Source: Streptomyces sp. YS415
Lineage (GTDB): Bacteria > Actinomycetota > Actinomycetes > Streptomycetales > Streptomycetaceae
Reading direction: 5' to 3'
NCBI RefSeq assembly: GCF_023544665.1
Contig: NZ_JAMJFL010000008.1
Location: forward strand, 186,001-250,000
Length of the DNA: 64,000 bases
Shown in pieces: positions 36,667 through 44,171 of the stretch. Numbering within the stretch: position 1 is the first letter of the stretch; every line of letters begins with the position of its first letter. Under the pieces are notes generated by a model that was not told the origin of the DNA, ran no database searches, and was given only the letters and a program-made list of their open reading frames with translations. The translations under genes and the position numbers were made by a program.

Positions 36667-37542
36667 CTACTGGGGGGCGGTCACGGCGTCGGTCAGCTCG
36701 GCGAACTCGGCGAGCATGCGGCCGCTGTCGGGCTCCCGCCCGGTGAACAGGCGGAACGCGTCCACGGCCTGGAAGACGGCCATGCCGCCGCCGTCGAGGG
36801 TGGCGCAGCCCAGCGCCCGGGCGGCGCGCAGCAGTTCGGTCTCCAGCGGGCGGTAGACCACTTCGGCGACCCACAGCCCGGGGTGCAGCAGGTCGGCGGG
36901 GAAGGGCAGCCCGGGGTGGGCGGCCATGCCGGTGGGCGTGGCGTGCACGATGCCGTCGGCCGCGCCGAGGAGCCCGGCGAGCCGGTCGGGCGTCGCGCTG
37001 CCGGCGCGGCCCTCGCCGAAGTGCCGGTTCAGGGCGCCGGCGAGATCGGCCGCCCGCTCGGGCAGCGCGTCCACGACGGTCACGCGCTCGGCGCCGAGGG
37101 TGAGGGTGGCATGCGCCACGGCCGCTCCCGCGCCGCCCGCGCCGAGCTGGACGACCCGCTCCAGCGGGGCGTCGGGCAGTCCGCGCGCGAAGGACGCGGC
37201 GAAGCCGGTGACGTCGGTGTTGTGGCCGACGGCCCGGCCGCCCTCGAAGACCACCGTGTTGACCGCGCCGAGCGCCTGGGCCTGCGGGGACAGCGCGTCG
37301 AGGTGCTCGATGACGAGCTGCTTGCACGGGTGGGTGATGTTGAGCCCGTCGTAGCCGAGTTCGCGGGCGGCCCGTACCAGGTCGCCGACCCGCTCGGGCG
37401 GTGCGCCGAGGACGTCGAGGTCGATCAGCCGGTACAGATACCGCAGGCCCTGCCGGTCGGCCTCGCGCTCGTGGAGGGCGGGGCTGAGGGAGGGCCCGAT
37501 ACCGGAACCGATCAGTCCGACGAGATACGAGTCCTTGGGCAC
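36667..37542 (-). CDS. Quinate/shikimate dehydrogenase (QsuD/YdiB-type)
   Basis: About 291 residues of the AroE family: YLVGLIGSGIGPSLSPALHE, DGLNITHPCKQLVIEHLD (catalytic Lys), and GHNTDVTGFAASF (catalytic Asp). The cofactor loop is LGAGGAGAAVAHA. The next strand ends in VVDALPERA, and its Asp favours NAD+, the preference of catabolic rather than biosynthetic enzymes. GTG 37542 follows GGAGGT. Together with the dehydratase it converts quinate/shikimate to protocatechuate. The operator at 37559-37584 lies just upstream. Confidence 0.9.
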   Translation of the reverse strand: MPKDSYLVGLIGSGIGPSLSPALHEREADRQGLRYLYRLIDLDVLGAPPERVGDLVRAARELGYDGLNITHPCKQLVIEHLDALSPQAQALGAVNTVVFEGGRAVGHNTDVTGFAASFARGLPDAPLERVVQLGAGGAGAAVAHATLTLGAERVTVVDALPERAADLAGALNRHFGEGRAGSATPDRLAGLLGAADGIVHATPTGMAAHPGLPFPADLLHPGLWVAEVVYRPLETELLRAARALGCATLDGGGMAVFQAVDAFRLFTGREPDSGRMLAEFAELTDAVTAPQ

Positions 37543-37558
37543 CGCGGACCTCCAGGCA

Positions 37559-37584
37559 ACTAATGTACGAACTAGTACGTTAGT
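37559..37584. promoter_or_regulatory. TetR-type operator in the quinate/shikimate divergent promoter
   Basis: ACTAATGTAC (37559-37568) and GTACGTTAGT (37575-37584) are inverted repeats matching at 9 of 10 positions around GAACTA. The site sits between the divergent dehydrogenase and TetR genes, 17 bp from the dehydrogenase start. The AT content is high for this genome. Confidence 0.75.
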
Positions 37585-37669
37585 CATAGCACTCCTCCCC
37601 CGGTCGGAGGAAGTGGTCCGGGCCGAGCTCTTACAATCGCGACACCTGTCCCTCGCCCGAAGGAACCCG

Positions 37670-38335
37670 ATGACCAGCGTCGACGAAGAGGCACGGCGCG
37701 GCGGACGCATCCGTGACGCCGCCCGCACCCAGGCCGAGATCCTCGACGTGGCGACCCAGGAGTTCGCGCGCGCCGGCTACGACGGCGCCCGCGTCGACGA
37801 GATCGCCGCCCGCACGCGGACCACGAAGCGGATGATCTACTACTACTTCGGCGGCAAGGACCAGCTGTTCACAGCCGTGCTGGAGCGGGCGTACGGCGTG
37901 ATCCGGGAGGCCGAGCAGCAGCTCGACGTCGAGCATCTGGACCCGGTGGCGGCGATCCGGCGGCTGGCGGAGGTGACCTTCGACCACCACGAGGCGCATC
38001 CCGACTTCATCCGCCTGGTCAGCATCGAGAACATCCACGGCGCCGAGCACATCGCCGGCTCCGAGAAGCTGGGCCGGATCGGCTCACCGGCACTGGACGT
38101 GATCCGCCGCATCCTCGCGGCGGGCCAGGAGTCCGGCCTGTTCACGGCCGACGTCGACGCCGTGGACCTGCACGCGATGATCAGCTCCTTCTGCTTCTTC
38201 CGGGTCGCCAACCGGCACACCTTCGGCGCCCTGTTCGGCCGCGACCTGGTGGACCCGGCCCAGCGCGAGCACTACCGGACCATGCTCGGCGACATGGTGA
38301 TCGCGTACCTCACGGCGGAGCGCGCCGCGGGCTGA
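37670..38335 (+). CDS. TetR-family repressor of the quinate/shikimate genes
   Basis: A 221-residue TetR protein. The N-terminal HTH is TQAEILDVATQEFARAGYDG, VDEIAARTRTTKRMIYYYFGG; the C-terminal domain (LAEVTFDHHEAHPDFIRLV, NIHGAEHIAGSEKLGR) matches TetR_C members linked with aromatic-acid catabolism. ATG 37670 follows AAGGA; an open frame continues upstream through the operator but lacks a ribosome-binding site. It probably binds 37559-37584 and perhaps 38421-38444. Confidence 0.9.
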   Translation: MTSVDEEARRGGRIRDAARTQAEILDVATQEFARAGYDGARVDEIAARTRTTKRMIYYYFGGKDQLFTAVLERAYGVIREAEQQLDVEHLDPVAAIRRLAEVTFDHHEAHPDFIRLVSIENIHGAEHIAGSEKLGRIGSPALDVIRRILAAGQESGLFTADVDAVDLHAMISSFCFFRVANRHTFGALFGRDLVDPAQREHYRTMLGDMVIAYLTAERAAG

Positions 38336-38376
38336 GCGCGGACCGGGCGCGGCGCAAGCACCTACGGCACGACCCC

Positions 38377-38444
38377 TTGACAGGCGGGACACGCGGGCGC
38401 AACATCCCTTCCCACCGGGACTAACTATCCAGTGGGTTAATTAG
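38377..38444 (+). promoter_or_regulatory. Promoter and second operator candidate before the transporter gene
   Basis: TTGACA (38377-38382) and CAACAT (38400-38405) have a 17-bp spacer. From 38421 to 38444 is a 24-bp element beginning CTAAC and ending ATTAG. The proposed TetR operator at 37560-37583 is likewise 24 bp from CTAA to TTAG, so both could bind the same repressor although their centres differ. Confidence 0.5.
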
Positions 38445-38513
38445 CCGTAGATCCGGCCCCTCTCTCCCCGCCGCTCACTCCCCTTACGTTGGAGTTTCCT
38501 CAAAGGAGCCGCC

Positions 38514-39860
38514 GTGTCCGTCCCCACCCCCGCCGCCCCGCCCGGGCAGCCGAAGAAAGCCGCGACCGCCGCATGGATAGGCAGCGCGCTGGAGTACTAC
38601 GACTTCTTCATCTACGGCAGCGCGGCCGCACTGATCTTCCCCGAGGTCTTCTTCGACGAGTCCGACCCGGCCACCGCGACCCTGCTGTCGCTGGCCACCT
38701 TCGGTGTCGCGTACGCCGCCCGCCCGGTCGGCGCGCTCTTCCTCGGCCACTACGGCGACCGCCTCGGCCGTAAGAAGATCATGGTCTTCACACTGATCCT
38801 CATGGGGGTGTCGACCTTCCTGATCGGCTGTCTGCCCACCCGGGACCAGGTCGGCACGCTCGCCCCGGTGCTGCTGGTGCTGTGCCGGGTCCTCCAGGGC
38901 ATCTCCGCGGCCGGCGAGCAGGCCAGCGCGAACTCGATGACGCTGGAACACGCGCCACCCAACCGGCGCGGCTTCTTCACCAGCTTCACCCTCAGCGGCA
39001 CCCAGGGCGGCCAGCTGCTCGCCACCCTCGTCTTCATCCCGATCGCCGCGCTCCCCGAGGAGCACCTGCTGTCGTGGGGCTGGCGGGTGCCGTTCTGGAT
39101 GAGCATCGCGGTCGCCGTGGTCGGCTATGTCATCCGCCGCAAGCTGGACGAGACACCGGCCTTCGCCCAGCAGGCGGCGACGGACGGCGTGGTCAAGCTG
39201 CCGCTGCTGGTGCTGATGCGCGAGCACTGGGCGGATGTGCTGCGGGTGGTGGCCGGCGCGCTGGTCGCCTCGGTGAGCACGATCTTCACGGTGTGGGCGC
39301 TGGCGTACGCGACGAGCGACTCGGTCGGCATGAGCCGCTCCTCGATGCTGTGGGTGGGCGCGCTGGCGAACCTCGTCGCGCTCGCCGCGATCCCCCTGTG
39401 GGCCACGCTCTCGGACCGCATCGGCCGCCGCCCGGTGTTCCTGACCGGCGCGGCCGGCAGCGCGGTGATGATGTTCCTCTACCTGTGGACGATCTCGACG
39501 GGCAACTACCCGCTGACCCTGCTCCTCGGCATCGTGACCTTCGGTGTCGTCTACAGCGCCGCGAACGGTGTCTGGCCGTCCTTCTACGGCGAGATGTTCA
39601 CGACCCGGGTCCGGCTGTCCGGCATGGCCATCGGCACCCAGATCGGCTTCGCGGTCGCCGGTTTCGCGGTGACCTTCGCCGCGCAGATCGCGGGCCCGGA
39701 CGGCGACGACTGGTCGGCGGTCGGCCTGTTCACGGCGGCCCTGTGCCTCCCGCCGGTCATCGCCGCACTCACGGCGCGCGAGACCCACAAGGTCCCGACG
39801 GAGCGGCTCGGCGAGCGGGCACCCGAGAAGGCGGCCGAACGGGAGACCGTGACCGCCTGA
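38514..39860 (+). CDS. MFS transporter, metabolite:H+ symporter family (ShiA-like)
   Basis: A 448-residue transporter with about 12 membrane helices. AAWIGSALEYYDFFIYGSAA is the typical MHS first helix, and GHYGDRLGRKKIMVFTLILMG the loop 2-3 motif. RVLQGISAAGEQASANSM and FTSFTLSGTQGGQLLA also fit. ShiA and related proteins import shikimate, quinate or similar acids. GTG 38514 follows AGGAG. Its place beside dehydratase, dehydrogenase and TetR genes supports uptake of quinate/shikimate. Confidence 0.9.
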   Translation: MSVPTPAAPPGQPKKAATAAWIGSALEYYDFFIYGSAAALIFPEVFFDESDPATATLLSLATFGVAYAARPVGALFLGHYGDRLGRKKIMVFTLILMGVSTFLIGCLPTRDQVGTLAPVLLVLCRVLQGISAAGEQASANSMTLEHAPPNRRGFFTSFTLSGTQGGQLLATLVFIPIAALPEEHLLSWGWRVPFWMSIAVAVVGYVIRRKLDETPAFAQQAATDGVVKLPLLVLMREHWADVLRVVAGALVASVSTIFTVWALAYATSDSVGMSRSSMLWVGALANLVALAAIPLWATLSDRIGRRPVFLTGAAGSAVMMFLYLWTISTGNYPLTLLLGIVTFGVVYSAANGVWPSFYGEMFTTRVRLSGMAIGTQIGFAVAGFAVTFAAQIAGPDGDDWSAVGLFTAALCLPPVIAALTARETHKVPTERLGERAPEKAAERETVTA

Positions 39861-39868
39861 GCCGACGT

Positions 39869-39910
39869 CCCCCGAACCCCGGCCGCCCTCGCGGCTCCGG
39901 GGTTCGGGGG
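39869..39910. terminator. Strong bidirectional hairpin terminator
   Basis: CCCCCGAACCCCGG (39869-39882) pairs perfectly with CCGGGGTTCGGGGG (39897-39910), a 14-bp stem with a 14-nt loop. It ends exactly at the stop codon of the convergent VOC gene. Confidence 0.85.
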
Positions 39911-40321
39911 TCATGCGTTGGACCAGCCGCGCTCGCAGAGGACGAGCCGGTAGCCGTCCGGGTCCTCGACCGTGACACCCCACCGGTTCCAGTACGGATT
40001 CGGCGAGGGGACCCGCTTGCCGCCGCACTCCTCCAGCCGCGCGACGAGATCCTCGGGGACCGGTCCGTCGAGGTAGATCACCAGCAGGTCCTCCTCGGTG
40101 GGTCTGGGCTCGACGGGCCGGGCGGGCTCGTGGACGAGTTCGAGGTGCCAGTCGGCGTCGGGCCGACCGAGCATCAGCAGATCGTGCTCGCCGGGTCCGG
40201 ACCCGGCCTCCGCCCGCCAGACGACGCCCAGCCCCAGCCCGTCGGCCCAGAAGCGCTCGGCGGCGGCCAAGTCACGGGAAGGGCGGGCGATACGGATGTG
40301 ACTGCGGCCGTCGACGGGCAT
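39911..40321 (-). CDS. VOC family protein
   Basis: A 136-residue two-module VOC protein: HIRIARPSRDLAAAERFWADGLGLGVVW at the start and VTVEDPDGYRLVLCERGW at the end (the final Glu position of the family). ATG 40321 follows AGGAGAAGAGG. It is divergent from an MFS exporter with 162 bp between, so it may share a role in resistance or detoxification; the substrate is unknown. Confidence 0.88.
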   Translation of the reverse strand: MPVDGRSHIRIARPSRDLAAAERFWADGLGLGVVWRAEAGSGPGEHDLLMLGRPDADWHLELVHEPARPVEPRPTEEDLLVIYLDGPVPEDLVARLEECGGKRVPSPNPYWNRWGVTVEDPDGYRLVLCERGWSNA

Positions 40322-40445
40322 GGGTCCTCTTCTCCTGGCTGCCTGATCCCTCCGGCAGCCTAGGCAGCCCGCTCCCGGCAGGACCATCGGCCGTCCGCCC
40401 TGCACCCAGCGGCCCAGGTCCCTCCCGGGAAGCGCCCGGCGGCCC

Positions 40446-40477
40446 TTGAACCTGACACCGGTGTCAGGCCCGACCCT
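40446..40477 (+). promoter_or_regulatory. MerR-like promoter/operator of the MFS exporter
   Basis: TTGAAC (40446-40451) is followed by the 18-bp perfect palindrome CCTGACACCGGTGTCAGG (40451-40468). A -10-like GACCCT (40472-40477) then gives a 20-bp spacer. A palindrome inside a long spacer is the layout of MerR-family promoters. The ATG at 40484 has no Shine-Dalgarno sequence, so the message may be leaderless. Confidence 0.6.
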
Positions 40478-40483
40478 CCCACC

Positions 40484-41659
40484 ATGACCACCGCCCAGGA
40501 ACTCCGCCCGCCCGCCGCCCTTCCCCTTCCGGCCCTGCTCGCCCTGGCCACCGCCGTCTTCGTCACCAGCCTCACCGAGACCCTCCCGGCGGGGCTGCTG
40601 CCCGCGATGAGCGCGGATCTCGCGGTGAGCGAGTCCGCGGCGGGCCAGGCCGTGACCGTCTACGCCATCGGTACCGCCCTGACCGCGATCCCCCTGTCCG
40701 CGGCCACCGCGCACTGGCGGCGCAAGCGGCTGCTCCTGGCGGCGATGGCGGGGTTCGCCCTGGCCAACACCGTCACGGCCGTCTCGGCGAACTACCCGCT
40801 GACCATGGCGGCCCGTTTCGTCGCGGGCGTGGCGGCGGGCCTGGCCTGGGCGCTGCTGGCCGGATACGCCCGGCGGCTGGTGCCGCCGGCCGTGCAGGGC
40901 AGGGCGGTCGCCGTCGTCATGGCGGGCGTTCCGCTCGCGCTCTCGGCCGGGGTGCCCGCGGGCACGTACCTCGGCAACGCGTTCGGCTGGCGTACGGCGT
41001 TCGCGCTGATGACCGCCGTCACCGTCGCACTGCTCGGCTGGATCGCCCTGCTGGTCCCGGACCGGCCCGGTCAGGACCGCGGCGCCCGAGTCCCCGTGCG
41101 CGCGGCGCTCGCCCTCCCCGGTGTCGTCCCCGTCCTCTTCGTCACCTCGGTGTTCGTGCTCGCGCACACCGTCCTGTACGCCTACATCGCCACCTTCCTG
41201 GACCGGTACGGCATGGGCGGATCGACCGACCTGGTGCTGCTGGTGTTCGGCGGCACCTCGCTGCTGGGCATCTGGATCGTCGGCGCCCGCATCGACCGGC
41301 GGCTGCGCGCGCTGACCCTGGCGAGCGTCGTCCTGGTCGGGGCGGCCGCCGCCGTGCTGGCGGGGTTCGCGGACCAGCCGCTCCTGGTGTACGCCGCCGC
41401 GGCGCTGTGGGGTCTGGGCTGGGGCGGAGCTCCCACGCTGCTCCAGACCGCCGTGGCCGACGCGGGCGGCGCACAGGCGGACGCGGCGCAGGCGATGCTG
41501 GTCACCCTGTGGAACGCGGCGATGGCCGGGGGCGGGGTGGTCGGCGGGGTGCTGCTCGGTCTGTTCGGGGCGGCCGCGTTCCCGTGGAGCGTGCTGGCGC
41601 TGCTGGTGCCCGTGCTCGCGGTGGTGTGGAGCGCGCGCGAGCACGGGTTCCGCGGGTAG
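40484..41659 (+). CDS. MFS drug exporter, DHA1 (Cmx/CmlR-like)
   Basis: A 391-residue 12-helix transporter: TAVFVTSLTETLPAGLLPAM as the first helix, AARFVAGVAAGLAWALLAGYA and the antiporter motif C-like GVPLALSAGVPAGTYLGNAFGWR. This is the chloramphenicol-efflux/arabinose-exporter-like group. Expression is probably controlled through the palindrome at 40451-40468. No cognate regulator gene is adjacent. Confidence 0.88.
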   Translation: MTTAQELRPPAALPLPALLALATAVFVTSLTETLPAGLLPAMSADLAVSESAAGQAVTVYAIGTALTAIPLSAATAHWRRKRLLLAAMAGFALANTVTAVSANYPLTMAARFVAGVAAGLAWALLAGYARRLVPPAVQGRAVAVVMAGVPLALSAGVPAGTYLGNAFGWRTAFALMTAVTVALLGWIALLVPDRPGQDRGARVPVRAALALPGVVPVLFVTSVFVLAHTVLYAYIATFLDRYGMGGSTDLVLLVFGGTSLLGIWIVGARIDRRLRALTLASVVLVGAAAAVLAGFADQPLLVYAAAALWGLGWGGAPTLLQTAVADAGGAQADAAQAMLVTLWNAAMAGGGVVGGVLLGLFGAAAFPWSVLALLVPVLAVVWSAREHGFRG

Positions 41660-41665
41660 CCGGGC

Positions 41666-42106
41666 TCAGCCGCGCTTCGGGATTCCGTAGACCCGGTCCA
41701 CCCTCAGCCGCAGCACGAGCCGGCGGTCCCGGACCATCGCGGCGCGGAAGTCGTCCCAGTCGGGGTGTTCGCCCTGCACGTCCCGGTACAGCCGGACGAG
41801 TTCCTCGACCGTCTCGTCGTACGGGTCCTCGGCGACGGGGGTGAGGTCGGCGGTGCCCTCGGCGACGGTGTACGCCCAGCGGTCGGGGCTGGTCACGTGG
41901 TACGACGCCCGTGGATCCCGGCGCAGATTACGGGTCTTGGCGCGGTCGTCCGTGAGCGAGACCCGGATGACCCGCTCGTCCGGGTCGTAGGCGTGGACGA
42001 CGTTCGACAGCTGGGGGCGGCCGTCGCGCTTGAGGGTCACCAGCACACCGCCGTCCCCCTCGGAGAGCAAGGGCAGCAAGGCCTCTTCGGTCCGGTCAGA
42101 AGTCAT
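41666..42106 (-). CDS. PPOX-class F420-dependent oxidoreductase
   Basis: A 146-residue split-barrel flavin/deazaflavin protein: GGVLVTLKRDGRPQLSNVVHAYD, VSLTDDRAKTRNLRRDPRASYHV and VYGIPKRG at the end. These fit the TIGR03618-type F420-binding family. ATG 42106 is preferred; the frame continues upstream without a ribosome-binding site. It is divergent from a TetR gene with 62 bp between, so both may be controlled at 42152-42166. Confidence 0.88.
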   Translation of the reverse strand: MTSDRTEEALLPLLSEGDGGVLVTLKRDGRPQLSNVVHAYDPDERVIRVSLTDDRAKTRNLRRDPRASYHVTSPDRWAYTVAEGTADLTPVAEDPYDETVEELVRLYRDVQGEHPDWDDFRAAMVRDRRLVLRLRVDRVYGIPKRG

Positions 42107-42151
42107 GACCGGGTAACCGGGCGGGCAGCGCCGGACATTCCCGCACCCGGA

Positions 42152-42166
42152 GTAGACAGTGTCTAC
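42152..42166. promoter_or_regulatory. Palindromic operator overlapping a probable leaderless start
   Basis: GTAGACA-G-TGTCTAC is a perfect palindrome with one central base. It ends 2 bp before the TetR ATG at 42169. TAGACA (42153-42158) resembles a -10 box, and a start 7-10 bp downstream would fall on the ATG. This is typical of autorepressed TetR genes with leaderless messages. Confidence 0.75.
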
Positions 42167-42168
42167 GG

Positions 42169-42768
42169 ATGGCTGATACAACCCGGCACATGAAGGAATC
42201 CGAGGCAGGGCTGCGGGACCGACTGGTCGACGTCGGCGTGGAGTTGGTCGCCGAAGAGGGAGTTCAGGCGCTCACCCTGCGGGAGATCGCCCGCCGGGCG
42301 GGCGTTTCGCACGGCGCCCCACGCCGTCACTTCCCCACCCATCTGGAGCTGCTGTCGGCCATCGCGCGCCGCGGCTTCGCCGACCTGGCGGACCGGGCGG
42401 CGGGGGCCGTCGACGAGCACCCCGGCGGTCCGCGGGACCGGTTGGCCGCGCTGGCGGACGCCTATCTCCGGTTCGCGGTGGACAACCCCGGCATGTACGA
42501 GCTGATGTTCCGCCACGACCTGTTGAACAGCGGCTACTTGGGGCTGCGCGATCACAGTCTTCCGTTGTTCGGACGGCTGGTGGAACTGGTCGGCCGGGTC
42601 CGGCCCGATGTCGACGCCCGGATCGTCGGCGGCGCCCTGTGGGCGAACCTGCACGGCGTGGGCCAGCTGTGGGGCTGGGGGAGTCTGCAACTCGCCGTCG
42701 GCACCGATGACTTCGGCCGCATGGTGGACTCGGTGCTGGAGGTCTACCTCGGTCCGGCCGGAGAGTGA
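42169..42768 (+). CDS. TetR-family regulator of the adjacent exporter
   Basis: A 199-residue TetR protein: DRLVDVGVELVAEEGVQALTL, REIARRAGVSHGAPRRHFP form the HTH. The C-terminal domain has NPGMYELMFRHDLLN and matches the TetR_C_13-like group. No Shine-Dalgarno sequence precedes ATG 42169. The MFS gene starts in a GTGA overlap with its stop, so the repressor and exporter are co-translated, a usual self-regulating resistance unit. Confidence 0.9.
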   Translation: MADTTRHMKESEAGLRDRLVDVGVELVAEEGVQALTLREIARRAGVSHGAPRRHFPTHLELLSAIARRGFADLADRAAGAVDEHPGGPRDRLAALADAYLRFAVDNPGMYELMFRHDLLNSGYLGLRDHSLPLFGRLVELVGRVRPDVDARIVGGALWANLHGVGQLWGWGSLQLAVGTDDFGRMVDSVLEVYLGPAGE

Positions 42769-44108
42769 ACCCGCGTCTCACCCTCGCCGCGAGCGTGGCC
42801 GGCGCAGTGATCGTCGCCCTGGACGGCACCGTCCTCACCCTCGCGCAGCCCGCTCTCCAGCACGACCTGGGCGCGTCCCACGCGCAGGTCCAGTGGACCA
42901 GCACCGGCTATCTCGTGGTCGTGGCGAGCCTGTTGGTGCTCGGCGGACGGCTCGGCGACCGGTTCGGGCACCGACGGCTGTTCGCCGTGGGCATGCTCGG
43001 ATTCGGTGCCGCGTCCGCGGGCATCGCTCTCGCGCCCGGCATCGGCTGGGTGATCGGTCTCAGGATCGTGCAGGGCGTCTTCGGCGCGCTGCTGCAACCG
43101 GCCACGCTCGGCATGCTGCGCGCCGCCTACCCGCCGGACCGGCTGCGGACGCCGATCGCCGTACGCACCGCGGCGATCGGCGTGGCGGCCGCCGCCGGTC
43201 CGCTCGTGGGCGGGGCGCTGGTGGCCGGGCCCGGCTGGCGGGCGGTGTTCCTGCTGAACGTGCTGCCGACCCTGGTGTTCGGAGCACTCGCCCTCGCCGC
43301 ACGCCTCCCGCAGCCCACCGCTCCGGTCCCCCTCGACCTGCCCGGCGCCCTCCTCCTCGCCGTGACGCTGGCCGGTCTGGTGCACGCCATGGTCGCGCTG
43401 CCGCACCAGACGCCCGCCCTCCTGGCGGCGGCGATCACCGGAGCCCTCTTCGTGCGCCACGAGCGTCGTACCCCGAGCCCGCTGCTGCCACCGGACGTCG
43501 TCGGCACCCGAGCCGTCGGTGCCGCGCTCGCCGTCCTGGTGGCCGCCTCGGCCGCCCTGTCCGGCACCCTGTTCGTCGGCACCTACCTCCTCCAGGACAC
43601 CCTCGGCCTCGACCCGATGCAGAGCGCGCTGCGCTGTCTGCCGCTCGCGGTGCTGATGGTGGCCGCCGCCCCTTGTTGCGCGGTGCTGCTGCGCCGGGCC
43701 GGAGCCCGCCGTACCACCGTGGCCGCGCTCGCCGTACTCGCCTCGGGGATCCTGCTGGTGGCCCGTGCCCCGGACACGCTGGGCCTGTGCGCTGGTTTCG
43801 CCCTGCTCGGGGCCGGGTTCGGCACGGTGATGGTGGCCGCCACGCATGTCGTCGTACGGGCGGCGCCCCTCCGGTCCGCCGGGGTGGCGGGAGGGCTGCA
43901 GCAGACCGCGATGAACGTCGGGCCGGTACTGGGAGTGGCCCTGGCCGCCGTACTCATGGAAGACGACGCGCACCGGGCGCTGACCGTCCTCGCCGCGGTC
44001 GCGGCGGCCGGGATCGTGGCGGGCTGTGCGCTGCCAGGACGTTTGACCTCGGCCGATGGCGAGCACAGCGATCCACAGGACCGCACACCTGTTCCTGCGC
44101 GACGATGA
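42765..44108 (+). CDS. MFS exporter, DHA2/EmrB-QacA-like
   Basis: A 447-residue transporter starting LTLAASVAGAVIVALDGTVLTLAQPAL, with the DHA2 signature LDGTVL. QWTSTGYLVVVASLLVLGGRLGDRFGHRR is helix 2 and loop 2-3. RIVQGVFGALLQPATLGML and GPLVGGALVAGPGWRAVFLLN follow. About 13-14 membrane helices are visible. Translational coupling to the upstream TetR gene makes it that repressor's main target. Substrate unknown. Confidence 0.9.
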   Translation: MNPRLTLAASVAGAVIVALDGTVLTLAQPALQHDLGASHAQVQWTSTGYLVVVASLLVLGGRLGDRFGHRRLFAVGMLGFGAASAGIALAPGIGWVIGLRIVQGVFGALLQPATLGMLRAAYPPDRLRTPIAVRTAAIGVAAAAGPLVGGALVAGPGWRAVFLLNVLPTLVFGALALAARLPQPTAPVPLDLPGALLLAVTLAGLVHAMVALPHQTPALLAAAITGALFVRHERRTPSPLLPPDVVGTRAVGAALAVLVAASAALSGTLFVGTYLLQDTLGLDPMQSALRCLPLAVLMVAAAPCCAVLLRRAGARRTTVAALAVLASGILLVARAPDTLGLCAGFALLGAGFGTVMVAATHVVVRAAPLRSAGVAGGLQQTAMNVGPVLGVALAAVLMEDDAHRALTVLAAVAAAGIVAGCALPGRLTSADGEHSDPQDRTPVPARR

Positions 44109-44171
44109 GATCGCGGGCCGCTGCGGCTGGGTATGCCGGAGCACTCGACGCCCGCATTCGTGAGGAGAACG

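Noticed and set aside
38484..40028. A 514-codon minus-strand frame opposite the ShiA-like transporter
   Set aside because: Composition dominated by Arg, Gly, Glu and His with no motifs; the transporter on the other strand is well supported.
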